Shown: positions 12,976-25,997 of the stretch, in pieces
Position numbering within the stretch: the stretch's first letter is position 1
How the letters are laid out: every line of letters starts with the position of its first letter
Assembly: GCA_037043235.1 (NCBI GenBank)
Contig: JAWRVZ010000089.1
Location: 496,001-560,000 of the forward strand
Source: Rhodeus uyekii
Taxonomy: Eukaryota > Chordata > Actinopteri > Cypriniformes > Acheilognathidae
DNA: 64,000 nt
Direction: 5' to 3'
Notes under the pieces: model-generated
Databases searched by the model: none
Told to the model about the DNA's origin: nothing
What the model saw: only the letters and a program-made list of their open reading frames with translations
Program-made: the position numbers and the translations under genes

Positions 12976-13690
12976 TTCCTCAGAGAAACTGTAAGATTCA
13001 ATCAAAAAATAAAGCCAAATGAAATTTAGCAGTTGAACTAATAACTGAGGATGTCTGTTAGAATGTGTAAACTAGTAAAATGATTGCATTATCAATGATT
13101 CTACTTTAAATGTCATGTTTTTACCCCTACAAAGATACTGAGACAAACCAACAGGCAGTATTAGCATCTTCTGAACCAAACTAAATAAAACCGTGGTACA
13201 ACAAAAACAATTGAAGGCACATAACCAGAACATAATGATTTTCACAGATTTTTACTTCATGTCACACTTTAGCATTCCTAACAGAGACCACAAACAAAGT
13301 AACGTGTAGCATTCACTCTATGAAATAAAACCACATGAAATCTAGCAGTACTGCAGTTGAACTATAAGGGGAACATGCCTACTAGAATATGTGTGCAACT
13401 AGAATTATTATAATGATTGGATTATCAACAATTGTCAAATTCCCTTCTGAGAAACTATGAGACAAAGAAACATGTGGTATTAGCGCCATGCAAACCAAAA
13501 CACATGAAACAAGGTGCATCAACAACAACTGAAGACATATAACCAGAACTGTCAATCAGTGTTTAAACTACAAAACAAAAGAATGTGGTGCAAATGGTTG
13601 TTGTAAAGGCCACAATATCTTTCGAGAGAAACTGAAGAACGAGCTGGTGTGACATCGCTTCTAACAAAACCAAGCGGAATCTACGTTTGT
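12976..13690 (+). repeat. Decayed tandem repeat, unit about 150-175 bp
   Basis: Roughly five degenerate units begin near 12980, 13125, 13278, 13441 and 13622. Each starts with a form of 'gagaaact...agacaaa'. Shared later words include 'aaataaaaccacatgaaat', 'tagcagt...gttgaacta', 'aatgattg.attatcaa' and 'gaaggcacataaccagaac'. Odd and even units differ, so a higher-order unit of about 320 bp is possible. Spacing varies because of indels. Confidence 0.6.
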
Positions 13691-14397
13691 TTCGGCTTAC
13701 TAAAGCAGACTTTCCAGAAAAGTTTATTCCGAGTGGTAAACACCTTCAAACAATCATTGGTCCGTGGCAATTATATTATAGATAGGCATGGCTCTGTGTT
13801 TGTTTATCTTCTATTACTCATCTTCTGAAAGAGTACAGAGTCTCCAGATCAAGCAGAGACTGTTGTTTCTTTTGATACATTGCATGTTCAGAAATTCTTA
13901 AAACATTCTGATTATCAAAATTATTATACTGTAAAACTGCTTGCTTTAAAATAATGATGTGACTTGATTGCAGTGCCAAATTGCAGAGCTGGTGCAAACA
14001 TATCCACAGATATGTATATAATCAGATGCTTTATTAACTATTTTCTTACAAGTGTTATTAAGAGGAAGGCGCATATTTACATATTCATCTAAATGCTGCA
14101 TGGACAGCTAGCATGAGGATGTTCACTACCACTGAAAATGTGTTTTGAACTGCTTTTTACCTCCTGAAGAATGAAAAACGAACAATGCCATGAGCATATC
14201 GGGGCTTTAACAGGCCTTTGTCAACAATTCTCAACGTTCAACATACCTAGTAGTTACAACCTTCACCATTCCCATAAATCGCGATCTACAGCTAATTGTT
14301 TAGTTTGGAGAAGTGCACATCCTTTCCTCAATATAAAAACACAAGCATTTCTATGATCTACAACGTATCATGATTAAAGTGTACTGAAGCTTACGTT
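13691..14397. other. No gene or repeat recognised
   Basis: AT-rich DNA without recognisable exons or transposon ends. Confidence 0.45.
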
Positions 14398-15098
14398 TGT
14401 CACAATATGGCCTGGACGGACCTTATTTGTAGTCGAGGTTGAGGAACGGCCGCATTCAAGCAGGGAGGAGTTTATTATTGAACTGTGCGCAACAGCTTTT
14501 GATCTCACACTACGAAGATCCCCACGGCGAACTCCCAGCAGCACTCAACTGACACAGAAATGCCCCATAAAATACCCTAAACTGTCAAGCTCTCATCTCC
14601 ACGTTTGTACAGCTGTCATTTTACTACCTTTTATGTGTAACGCTAAGTTCCCTCACTGGGCCTGTTTTGCTAAATAACCATATTTCTGATGTTTAACTGA
14701 CAGCTTGTTGTAAAGCTACCCAAGAGCACATCTACTGATGCTAGCTTGATCTGGCCTCTTTTCTAAACATTATTTACAGGTTGAAGGTGATTTCCCATTT
14801 TCCTTAAATGGACCGTCATTGGCTTCGAGTTTGTTGTTCACTTGGTGGCCGGCCAACCAGACTGCTTGCTGTTTTTACAGTAAAGAGGTTCAGTTGTGCT
14901 TTGAGACAAGTTGTCCTCTGTTCTCTGACTGTAAGTTCGTGCAGGTTAAGACCACACAGAATGATTATTTGTAAAGAGATCTTATCACACTCTTTAATCC
15001 TTTAAATCTCTGGAAAACGCACCCGCTCAGTACTACTACACCCCCTCGGCAATTTGTGGGCGAACGCCGGTCCTGTACCTTGTTTTCCAAGTGAGACA
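14398..15098 (-). mobile_element. Endogenous-retrovirus-like solo LTR, about 700 bp
   Basis: On the minus strand it starts TGTCTCACTTGG and ends CCATATTGTGACA. An AATAAA signal (minus-strand reading of about 14470-14480) lies some 70 bp before the end, as expected for the R/U5 boundary. A CCAAT word lies upstream. Flanks are ACGTT (14393-14397) and ACGTA (15099-15103), a 4-of-5 match to a target duplication. No gag, pol or env sequence adjoins it. It may belong to a retrovirus-like or Ty3-like family; LTR sequence alone cannot decide. Confidence 0.6.
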
Positions 15099-15803
15099 AC
15101 GTAATGTAGAGTTTAACAGATGCTAATCGGCTCTATTTTTTGGCCAAGATATACTAACGCCTGTGTGTTGGCCTGGGCCATCTCTCTGGTGAGACCGTGC
15201 GGACAGACGTCCACAAACCGATGACAGGAGGAGGTTGTAGACCCAGCTGAACTCCCACTGGGTTCACCATAAATCTTGCAGGAATGGGGAGTTTGGGAAG
15301 GCAAGAGGAGTATCTGTGTGTATGTACATGTTTTTAAGGGTGACTGAAAGAGCAATTTAGAGGTTTAAGGCAAGCATCTCTATTGCTCATTAATAAATGT
15401 AAAATCCAAGTATTAAACTTTAGCATTAAACTTGTCTCAAAACAACTGTGCTACAGCAGATACAATCAAGTTTCACCTGATTAAATCGGGAGCACACACA
15501 AAAACAACTTGCATTCAAGGACATTCTGCTATTTAGGCTACATCTCCAACTTATAAAGTTGGTTATATCATGACACAAACTACAAACTATATTATCACCT
15601 TGCTGTAATCTGTTAAATGTGAACATAAGGCATGAAGATATAATAAACATTAAAACCATGATTTTTCGTAAAGCTCCCTTGAAACAATGTGTACTATGAA
15701 AAGTGCCGAACAAATAAATGACTTGAATTTTATACAGGAACATTTATGTAACGCTGCTGATCATTAACATGAGTTTGATTCACTTTTATAAATGTTTCCT
15801 TGT
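15099..15803. other. No gene or repeat recognised
   Basis: Two chance open frames on the minus strand (15113-15355, 15426-15743) have no recognisable domains. Confidence 0.4.
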
Positions 15804-16352
15804 TGTCAGGTTGAGTGAAGTGGATGAGGCGAGGATTCAAGGATGCAAGAGTATGGGGGTTTTATTATAACAAAACAACAAAAAACAGCACAAGACAGCA
15901 AACACAGGGGGAATAAATAGGGAGCACATGAGGTTAATGATAAGGAAACAGCTGGGACAAATCAGGGGAACAAAGTGGGAAGGGTGTACAATGATAAGAC
16001 ACGAATGCGAATGCGCACCGCTGCGTGTCCACATTAAACAAACACGACGCCTAGCTGGTGACAACCAAACTGCGCGCGCGACACCAAAACACAACATGAA
16101 AGCACGCGGCCGAAGTAAACACGAACCACGTGCTTACAACACTGCACAAGGACACGAGAGCACACGAGGCCACTCACATAACGTAGAGCGCGCGAGTACG
16201 AGCAAACACCTGTTCTCGTGCACTCACAACAAGGACGAACACGCGGGTCATGAATGCCCGAACCCCAACACAAAACCGATGTCCGACTGTCTGGGGATCG
16301 GACGTCATAACCCACACACAAAAGACGTTACACAGACAATAGTGCACACTTA
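15804..16352 (-). mobile_element. LTR fragment, family A (same family as 60146 and 60816)
   Basis: The left edge TGTCAGGTTGAG matches the reversed LTR end of the solo LTR at 60816-61510. The interior shares blocks in the same order, including 'cagcacaagacagca', 'cagctgg.acaaatca', 'cacaacatgaaagc', 'gggtcatgaatgcccgaa' and 'gacgttacacagacaa'. The far end (first about 110 bp in LTR orientation) is missing, so the copy is truncated. CG-rich composition contrasts with neighbouring DNA. The overlapping open frames here (156 codons plus, 95 codons minus) are by-products of LTR sequence. Confidence 0.75.
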
Positions 16353-17390
16353 TCGAATGTGCAAATTGCTGAGCATTTACTCCTTAAAACTGCAGTGAAC
16401 CAAACACAGTCTCACCCTGGCAAGTACTAACTATTTTTTCCGAAGATATTGTTTTGTGTCTCTCAGTGATCAAGACAACAAACAAAAAGGACACACACTG
16501 TCCTCAATGCATACTTCGTTTTCAACACTATTTCATTTGTCGCCATCATGTTTTAAACAGAAACACACTCAGCCTAATTTCACCATGTACTCCATCAAAG
16601 AGACTCATTAGCAACGATGCAATAAGTACCATTTAGCAATTTGTCACGAACAGACAACGCAAAACAGCTCCCTTCTTAACAAGTAATTCATTTCCTCAAA
16701 GCATGAGGAGGAGGATATTTTTAGACAAGGTGAATAACATCACAGCAACTTTCAATGAAGAGTAGTCAGACGAAAAAAATGAACGATTGTATCCAGACTC
16801 AGTGCAATATACAAATCACTTCCATATGAGGGAGAAATACCGCAAAGACCAGGCTGAGACTCTTTTCTCGATCAAATTAATTCCCAACTTGCTTAGTTCC
16901 TGGTGAATGTCTGACACTGCTCTTTTAATTGTTATCGGAATGTTATAGTATAAACAAACCATTACTGGGCACAAAAAACCTATTACCCGACTACAAAAAA
17001 GTGAGTCAGAGAGAGAGTTGGTATGCTAAAGCCAAAGTAATAACTGTTATTTTTCACTTTATTGATTCATTTCATCTGAAGAATAGGACAATGGGGCCCT
17101 TCTTCAGTCTAAATCTATGGGATAGATTTTGCATCTGAGGCCAAAATTGTAAGCCTGATTACTTAGAAAAGTAGCAAAGGGCTTTTTGTCAAGAAGTCGC
17201 ATGATTTGCAGCCTCGTTCATTTGTGTAGCACCAACAGACCAGCATGAGTTACACACTGAAGTTCAATACTTAGAGGTTTATTCAAACTCATTAATGAGC
17301 AAAAGTAATAGTAAGTGTCTGGCTGTTATCTACGTTAAAATCAGCCACTGCTCGGATGATGTACCGTTAGCAGAAATAACATATTACATT
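16353..17390. other. No gene or repeat recognised
   Basis: AT-rich DNA with chance open frames up to 69 codons. Confidence 0.4.
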
Positions 17391-17530
17391 TATTTACACT
17401 TTTTCTGAATAGCATCTATCACTATTTGCATAGTGTAAACAAGATGCTATTTGTTGGTATTTACACTTGATGCAAACAGAATCTCGCATTATTTACACTC
17501 ACTGTAAGTAGCTACCTTCATTTACACTGA
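17391..17530. repeat. Interspersed repeat with recurring TTTACACT words
   Basis: TTTACACT or its reverse AGTGTAAA occurs at least five times in about 140 bp, with 'agatgctattt' between. A related short stretch lies at 26230-26285. I believe it is a decayed dispersed repeat but cannot name it. Confidence 0.4.
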
Positions 17531-17910
17531 CCCACGGCCAAATATAAATATCATCAAGTTTGATTTCATTTTGTTTAAAGTATACTTTGTGCATATTGAA
17601 GGCTTAACCATAATATTCAGAAAACGGTGGGCACAGGGTAACCTTTCTCACAGTTGAAGAACAACAGGAGAGGGGCGCGTTGTATTAATTCCCAGTGACG
17701 GACAGCAGCTGACAGAGAAAGAGAATGACATACAAATAAGAGAGGACTGAAATACCTGATGCAGAAGCAGGTGGATCGACCCAGTGAAGACACAGCAGGT
17801 GCAATGGGGGGGAAAAAAGAGACACAAAAAAATGTATAATTAATCTTGGGCAATGAAAATCTCATATCACAAGATGTACTTGTTCAATATTGACAATAAA
17901 GCTGAATATT

Positions 17911-18061
17911 CATGCATTTGGCAGACGCTTTTATCTAAAGTGACTCACATTGCATTAAAGTTACACATTGACATTTTAATCAGTTCTTGCTTTCCCTGGG
18001 AATCAAACCCATGACCTTGGTGTTGCAAGCACCACGCTCTACTGTTTGAGCAACAGGAAAG
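17911..18061 (-). mobile_element. tRNA-derived SINE, near full length
   Basis: On the minus strand the head reads 'gttgctcaaacagtagagc' (A box), then a stem-loop with TGC at the anticodon position (tRNA-Ala-like), then 'gggtttgattccc' (B box). The tail ends 'gataaaagcgtctgccaaat', a 3' tail that is very common in teleost SINEs. The element needs a LINE partner for movement. Four more clear copies lie in the window. Confidence 0.85.
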
Positions 18062-21000
18062 TATAAGATAATCTAACTTGATTCTATCTGCATCACCAAT
18101 ATCAATCAACTGGAAAAAGTAAGAAAGGATAAAGCCGTGAATTAAGAGGTGGAAGATGAAGGGCAGAGATAGAGACTGACAAATATGACTGTGTTTGCAG
18201 TAAAGGCAAGCGTGTGCCCTTTGACTGAACCCCCTCTCTCTTTCCCCATCGCTTCTCTGCTCTGCAGGATCCTGTTTCATGAGACACTCACACACACGGC
18301 CATCAATCACACATACTCGCCACTGTCTTCCAGCAGCTGCCCGGCCCTGAACCATCTCTCAGCATGTCAGGGGTGTGTCTTAATGTATGTGAGCACTCAT
18401 CCCCGAAAAACACTCTGGCCAATAGCGAAGACCTGAGACGTACAACTCTTATCTTGAGTTTGGGTTGCAAAAAATACTGTCAGGATGAATCAGGGGGAGC
18501 ATTCATCATACATGCATGATATAAATGATCATTTCATAATAAATCTCCCTGGTCTTATTTTGAATCGTAATAAATAATAAACAAGTATTTATGAGATTCA
18601 CTGTCTTTGCAATACTTCTGATCTTAAGAGAACTAAACAATAACAATTTACAATAAGTAAATGAATAATGGGTTTGCTTATGACATCCTTGCGCCTGTTG
18701 AAGAGACAATTTTACAAATCTCTGATATGAGTCTGTGTGTGTGTGTGTGATGGAGGTGTGTACACAAGGGGGAGCCTACAGACAAACACACAGGTGAGGG
18801 CAGTTATGAGCTGAGAAGTAATTGTATATTAGTAAATTTTGGTTTTGTCGTTTTTAGTGCTTTTTGTTAATTTTTATTTTTAGTACATCAAGTTAAACAC
18901 TGAAATTAAAATAACATTTCAAAAATTCCTTGGCCAATAGTTGAATTTAAAAGAAAAATGATTTTGTTTAATTTCAGTTCATTTTCATGAGGTTTGAGGT
19001 GCTCTGAACCAAAATACAACATACATAAGAAAATGAAAAATTGCAAAAGATATTAAGATACCCATTTAAAGAATTTGTTTCGAATTAAGAAGAAACAAAG
19101 TCAGTTTATGATGAAAACAAGCGGCATAAGAGAAACAAAGTCTTATTATCTTACAACATTTTGCTTCTAAATGCATCTTGTTATAAGGATGTTTCGATAT
19201 TTTTACTGGAAAACCACACAAAAAATACTTGTTAAGAGTATTATTCTTTTGTAGCGCAAAAACGATTGTTCCTTTCACAAGGGTTGATCACTAAACCTCA
19301 CTATTTTCTGTTTATTTTTAAATTTGATTAGTTGTTCATTCTGTTTCATTACATGAAAATTCATTCTGACATTGTGTATTTTTTCTTCATTTGGCTTCCC
19401 CCTCGTTTCCAGTGTGCTGTGGGCTCTGCGATCAAATATTATCACGCAAATGTCTCACGTCTGTAGAGAAGATGAACCTCACATCCAAATCAAACACCAT
19501 TGTTGTTTATTCAGGATCTAACCCCCTCCTTTCTTCCGTATCCTGTTCGGTCTACCCCCAAATTCCCATGATACCTACTCTTTGACATCTCTTGCTTTCT
19601 GCAAGCCTTCAAATCCTTCTTTCCACTCTGCGTCCCACCCCTGGGCTGCGTTCTTCTGTGCTCTCTCCGTCCAACACTGACTTTTATGTGTTTATCTTTG
19701 AAGGGCTTCTGCAGACCCAGCTGGACGACTCTGATGTGAAGGTCCATTAGACCACCTCTGACTCCAGAGGGTCTCTGGCACACGCTCCGGCACGGCCCAT
19801 AATGCAAAGCTGCATGCGGTGACATGAGCCGTTCGTGTCAGTGATGTGGAAACCCCAATCCGCATTCAGCTTTTAAAGATTTATTCAACTCGGACTGAAT
19901 TCAGTTCATAACCTGGAAATCAGCTTTTTGTAAATGTGAACTGAATCCCGGGCAGATTTTCAACCTGGAATGAAACGTTGCTTGACACAGTCAATAAATC
20001 GTGGCTTTGAGGCTCTTCTTTTTAAGGTATTTGACTAAAGACTTGTGGAGACATCTTAAGTTTGGGTTTCCACAAGACTGATTTACTGCAAAACACAATT
20101 ACAAACACAGAACAACAGAGAGAGAACCCAAAATAGACCGTAAAGAAGGCAGAGTTTAATCTGTCCCTATTTCTTCCTTCACTTCTACCTTCATCCTTCA
20201 ACATTTCATCAACTTCTCCATTTGCATCTTCAGTTTCAGAATATTCTATATTGATATGTGAATCACAGCCATGCATCATTATTCCCATTCCCCCCTCCCT
20301 CAGAAATCAAATGATCTGCCCAGCTCAGGACCAGCAGTCCTATGTGGATCTGGTATCACTCTATTTTGGCTGTGTTTTAACCACACATGGATCATCAAGA
20401 CTTCAATGCAGAACACTTTGAACACACTCACTATCTGAAGCTTCAACTAATTCAAGCCAGAGGCTATTATAACAACACACACCCTCTACATGCATACACA
20501 AAACAAATTACAAATCACTGGAGTGAGCTATAAATCTATGCAATTTCATATTATTCCATTGTATGTCCACAAATATAGGAGTTTCTTTAATAAAGGGCAC
20601 TTTTGGGCCCGTGGACATATGAAAAACACACTCTCACCAGATTAATTTGTCATAGCTTCAATAGTAAACATATATGGATCACTTGAAGTCATTTTTCTGA
20701 ACCCTTAATCTACTGACTGAACAAAGTCATTTCCATAACATCTCAAAGTGTGAAATGTGTTTAGTAGTAGTCCTGTGATGGAAATGACTGTGATTACATT
20801 TAAAACATCTGTGGAATAAAACGGGGATATGAACTAAGTTAGTTTTTTTACAACTTGACTGGAAAAATTACTTAGTTTAGTAACTTAGCTTGACTGGAAA
20901 TAGTTAAAATAAGTGATATTTACCTAAATTGTCTACTGTCTTTACCAATCACGTCTCTTCACTGTCGCTGCAACCACATTTGGAAAAAAAAATCTAAATA

Positions 21001-21140
21001 AGAAATAACATTCTTAAACTAGCAAAAGCAAATAATGAAAACCAAGACCATATTAATAAAACAAAAAGAAAAAAAGTTGAAATCTGTTGGTTTTAATGAA
21101 AATCCACCCCTGAGATATAAAAGTGCCCATAGTTAGAAAA
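18062..21140. other. No gene recognised; a few exon-like words
   Basis: At 18230-18274 a pyrimidine-rich tract ends in CTGCAG and opens into about 100 bases of GC-rich open frame ending CATGTCAG before GGTGTG. This resembles a small exon, but it matches no protein that I know. The stretch at 19390-19830 is also GC-richer than its surroundings, without a recognised domain. A short (GT)n tract lies at 18734-18750. Confidence 0.35.
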
Positions 21141-21143
21141 ACA

Positions 21144-21177
<34 letters not shown>
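21141..21177. repeat. (CA)n microsatellite
   Basis: About 16 CA units with one early interruption. Confidence 0.97.
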
Positions 21178-21178
<1 letters not shown>

Positions 21179-23482
21179 ACTACAACAGTGTTTCAATGCA
21201 CCAGGCCAATAACCCTAAATAAGCCAGGCCCTGGAGATTTTATCACTTGAAGTTCCTCTCCCCAGTGGGCTAAAACAACATTGCACAATATGTGTCCTAT
21301 TTCGCAGGACTCTTTTGTGCTCTGGTGTAGGCTAAACACAATGGGGGGTTCAGAGTCGTAATATGGAGCAGACTGCGAGAAGAGCGGCGGCTCTGGACAA
21401 GGAGTGCCACTACGGTGGTCCCGCTAACTGCCATTGAGGTAGAGTTTAGAGTTGACGATGCAAACGTGAACCGACAGGCTTTTGGATGGGGCTATTTTAC
21501 ATTAATGAGAGCACACAGTCCACGACTAAAGACTGAAGCTAAAGTAAGTACAGGACTTCAATGCATTTTTTGTTGTCCTTTTGAACAGAAATAAAGATGT
21601 CCGTATGTATATGTGGCTTGGTTATCCTGATTTTTAAAAAAAAACCATCATTAACCATCATTCACATCAGTCTAGAGCTGGTATGGTGCTGGTATAGTCC
21701 TGCTGGTAAGGTCCACCAACACTTAGAATCCGCAAACCGGCGGCAAACATCATTTATTTTGATTACATTTTATGAATGAAACCGCTCACAAACATACTTT
21801 ATCACTAGAAAAATTTAAGCAACCCATTAAAAGTATTATGCAATCGTTTAAGACGTTTCTCCTCATAAAGAACCTTTTTGGGATCAAATGTTCTGTAAGA
21901 TTGAGATAAGAAACAAAGTGTTTTCTCAAAGTGTACCTCATGCTGGTGTGATTAAACTAGCAAAACGATGTTCTCTCATGCCAAATCAAATCAGGAACAA
22001 ACATGCTCTGGACAGTTTGTGAGACTTGAAGGGTCTGTTCACTGTTAGGACATGACGTGGTGCTCTTCTGAGAAGTTTACTTCAAGTACAGAGAAACGCA
22101 TTGGTCTGTTTGTAGTCTGCAAAAACAAGCAGGAGCGGGATGGAGATGGACTCTCAACAGATGCGATGCTGGTCAGTGTAGTCACATGGTCATGGATGCG
22201 ACACTTGATCAGAACCAAACTAAAGTCTGGCATGAGAATACACTTGGATAGATGTCCATAGAATCAAATGCTTGATAAGAATACACCTGGGGGGGGGGGG
22301 ATTATAAAGAGACGACGAGAGCAGAAGTTGACAGACATAAGTCTGTCTTTGATTTAAAGTACATTTCAGAACAAAATACCAATCCGTCTATCTTTAGTCT
22401 CATGAGAAAAATGGAAAATGAAACCACAGAGAGAAAAACAGAAGGATGAAACCTGTCAAGAAATGTCTAGTCCATTATCTACATTGAAAAAGAAAGTGAA
22501 ATGAGAAATTCTGTTTTGCTTAAAGAAAATGGAGACTTTATAGGAGACCTTTTAATCAAAATTAATAACATTTTCCACTCCAATTGTTATGAAACTATAT
22601 ATAGAGAGGAGAATGAAAGAGAATTTGAGGAGGAAATGTGGTTAATTGTCACAAAAGTCCTAAAATAGGCTAAATTTTCAGTTTTAGTTTGAAATATGAC
22701 CTGGGCATTTTTGGATGAGATTAATACAAAAATGGCAGATTTAGACCAGATTTCCAACAGTCCTTTAACTGACATGGCATGGCTGGTTTCTATGCAACAT
22801 GCGGTACCTGTATTGGAGTTGATATCTACACATGTGTGCAGATGTCTCATGTATAACTTTCTGGCAGATCGGGTGGTTGCCATGTGCCTTGTGTTCAGGA
22901 CACTTGTCTTACAGGTTTTTCTAAACATATGGCACATCTGGCAACCTCAAACAGGGACTCCCTCATCAACCCCCATGGAATTTACTGTGCTGATTGGAAA
23001 GAGATCTTTCATTTTCATTTTATGCCCCTCCGAATATGATCAATGAAGGAGAAAACATGCCAAGGATCTGTGTTTGATCTGGGCTGAGAGATCCTGAGAA
23101 ACATGACATGGCGAGAATACACTTCAAAGAGCTTCGCCATCAGTCCGTTTAGAATTGCTCGGCAATAGTCGATATTAATTGCCACATAAATATTTAAAGC
23201 CTGTAAAATGGTAATCGAAAAGTTACATATGGTTTAACATGCTATAACGTTGTGAAACAACCGCATTGATTTAGTACACTGTGTCCTGACCGAGACATTT
23301 CCGGTGTCCAGTAAAGTTTCAAGTCGGATTTTGGACCAATGAGATTTCAAAGTGGGCGGGGCTAACAGAAAGAGAACCCTTGCAGCCAATAACAAGCCTC
23401 GTCACATGTTGCATCTAGTTTGGACCAAAAGAAACATGCAATATGTTTGGCAGAGTTTAGGAAGGATGATATTTCCAACAGA
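21178..23482. other. No gene recognised; one shared repeat motif
   Basis: A 10-base G run lies at about 22288. The stretch 22691-22730 (gaaatatgacctgggcattt and following) recurs at 29423-29470 and 35423-35470. Two 116-codon open frames overlap on opposite strands (22696-23046 plus, 22587-22937 minus). They match no family that I know. Confidence 0.4.
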
Positions 23483-23613
23483 AGGGTTAGTTCACCCAAA
23501 AATTAAATTCTGTCAAAAATTAGACATCCAAATGTTGTTCCAAAACCTTCCGAACACAAATTAAGGTATTTTTGATGAAATCAGAGAGCTTTCTTGGGTA
23601 AACTAACACTTAT
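23483..23613 (+). repeat. Common fish interspersed repeat (GTTCACCCAAAAAT type)
   Basis: Contains 'gttagttcacccaaaaatta', then 'atgttgttccaaaacctt' and 'gatgaaatcagagagctttc'. These words, in this order, belong to a very abundant MITE-like repeat of teleosts. A reversed copy lies at 28079-28456. Confidence 0.65.
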
Positions 23614-23971
23614 CAAAGCATTTCTGTAGCAAACGCCAGTCATCTGACTGTCTTTGCTGACTCTGCTCTGGTCTAGTTAAGCCCAGGGAACACAGGCAGG
23701 ATAGTTTTGACAGCGCTAAACAAACTGACCCGGATAGCGGAAGGCCACTGATTCACCCTGGTTTTAATCCTACGGTCTAAAAACATAACAGGATCCGTTG
23801 AACTCAGGCCTAGACTGTTTTCATCTCGTAACACATATTTTTCCTGACTGCTAAAAGCGAAACTGTTATGTATTAAAGCTGTATTTATTGTAGCTTGCTC
23901 TCATTTTGACTTGTTATGGGACTATTGTAAAATGTATTAAAGTCAGTGTTACAATAAAAACAGAATATACT

Positions 23972-23978
<7 letters not shown>
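23614..23978. other. No gene recognised
   Basis: Nothing assignable apart from the TA array that follows. Confidence 0.4.

Positions 23979-24006
<28 letters not shown>
23979..24006. repeat. (TA)n microsatellite
   Basis: About 14 TA units. Confidence 0.95.
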
Positions 24007-24010
<4 letters not shown>

Positions 24011-24700
24011 ACATTTTGATAAATATTAAATATGTTAAAAATAAATGATAGTACGTATATAGTTATCTAACTCACATACTCATTCATTGAACAATCGTTT
24101 TTATTTTTAGGGTTTTAATTATAGTTTTAGTTGATGACAACCCAATAAAACCAATACAATCACGGTGGTTTCAACAATGCATTTGTATTCCCATCAAAAT
24201 GTATTTTGAGCCTTTTTTGAACTTGAAAAGCTCTACAGGCAGATGTATCCCTATTGTTAATGCGGAGATGCAAACAAAAGAGCGGAACAATTCCCATCAT
24301 ATGCTTCACCAAAAAAAAGGATGATTTGCTGTGACAGACTGATATACAAGACCAGACCAAAGGCAGAAATGAATCCAGACACTCATCATGGTTGAAGGTA
24401 CACTGGGGAAAGTAGCGTGTGTTTCTTCCTCAATTCTCTCGAACCTACAAACAAACAAGTACAGAAGGAATACCATGATGCAAACAATTACCTCAACCAC
24501 TGAATCAAAGGCCTGGTTTTAATTTCCCTGTATTTCAAGACATATTCGGAGCTCTGTTTGGATGAATAAATAGCCTAGGTTGGGGAGGGTGAGTAAGTGA
24601 TGGCCATTCATTTCTTCTCATCTTTGGAAAACCACACTACACTTCCATGCAGACTTCAGCATGGGGAACAATATATCAGTACAATAGGACGCCACAAGAT

Positions 24701-24701
<1 letters not shown>
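24007..24701. other. No gene or repeat recognised
   Basis: AT-rich DNA with chance open frames. Confidence 0.4.

Positions 24702-24738
<37 letters not shown>
24702..24738. repeat. (CA)n microsatellite
   Basis: About 18 CA units. Confidence 0.97.
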
Positions 24739-24741
<3 letters not shown>

Positions 24742-25720
24742 CGGAAGACCAGCACAGGAGTTGTATTTAAGCCAAGTGAGCTTAAGTACTCTGCATAATG
24801 ATACACAAGACCATCATTTATTTTTATGACCAAACCGATGGAACATTATGACAGGAGGGATCAACCTATAATATAAAGGTTGTTCTAAAAAAAGATCTGT
24901 GTTCCACAATAGAAAAATCCTAGTATTGCATGAAATTACTCTGGCAGCACTTTCTATTGCCGAATGGACATTCGCCCAGACGCGTTTAAAGCGAACAATG
25001 CATTGTGAAACCCAACAGAGTATTTATATTAACTGCATCTTGGAATGATACATCCAAAACACAAGATAAATACATGGATAAACAGAAGAGCGCAAAGCTT
25101 GGGTTTTCAATAAACAGTTTTATGTTATTTGCTGTAAACCAGTGATCATTTTCAAGTACAAAAGAAGTCAAAAGTTAAAGATCAAGACTCAACAAAACAT
25201 GTCTGAGTAATAGGAATACAATGCAAAGAGGTCTTTTCTTATTAGTAAACATGGTGAACAAGACCGCTTGAAAGAAAAGCTACTTTTAAACCTGGTTTTG
25301 TTAAAATAAAACCGCTGTTAAACAGAAATGCTTTTAAAACATTTGAATAGTTGCTCCTTCCTGGGCTCTAATCTGCCGCTAGATAACGTGACTGGAGCAG
25401 CTTGAGAAGACGGTGAGAGATCTCTTGAGTTGAAGAGGTTTTGTCTGAAGTGCACCTGGCTCTGGTCGACGCTGGCAAAGGTGCAACACAAACATCGACG
25501 CACAAACAGGAAAATACAAATGCGCTCCTAATTTATCCCTCTCAATTGAGTGCAATGTTGAGAAACTCTGCTGACTCTACGAAAATAAACAGCCTCTCTT
25601 CTCTAGCCTAAAAAGGTCATTCACTTTCACACAAGTACTAAACACATGGAAACCATGATGTGTGCATTCACAGCTCACTTCTCTGTGTTTAAATCAAAAG
25701 GTCACAGTTTGACTGGTACA
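24739..25720. other. No gene or repeat recognised
   Basis: No exon, RNA gene or transposon end was recognised on either strand. Confidence 0.4.
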
Positions 25721-25876
25721 GCTTTCCTGTAGCTCAACCAGTAGAGCATTGATGTTTACCAACGGCAAGGTCACGGGTTCGATCCCAGGGAAAGCAAGAA
25801 CTGATTTGATGTGTTCCTTGAATACAATGTAAGTCGATTTGGATAAAAGCGTCTGCCAAATGCATACATGTACATG
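25721..25876 (+). mobile_element. tRNA-derived SINE, near full length
   Basis: Head 'tgtagctcaaccagtagagc' (A box) and 'gggttcgatccc' (B box), then the body 'aaagcaagaactgatt' and tail 'ggataaaagcgtctgccaaa'. The anticodon-arm region is altered (gatgtttaccaacgg) compared with other copies, so the head no longer folds cleanly. Confidence 0.85.
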
Positions 25877-25997
25877 CTGTAAATACACTATTCTGAGAGC
25901 ACGATTTTTCCATTGACTGTCATCAATGTATTCTGCCAACAATCATGTAGTTTGACTAATAATTTCTACTTAATATAAAGTGCAAGTGGTATTACAT

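Noticed and set aside
15928..16398. 156-codon plus frame and 95-codon minus frame
   Set aside because: They fall within an LTR fragment that matches two other LTRs in this window.
22587..23046. Overlapping 116-codon frames on both strands
   Set aside because: No domain, no splice sites of note, and one flank carries a dispersed repeat motif. Both are likely chance.
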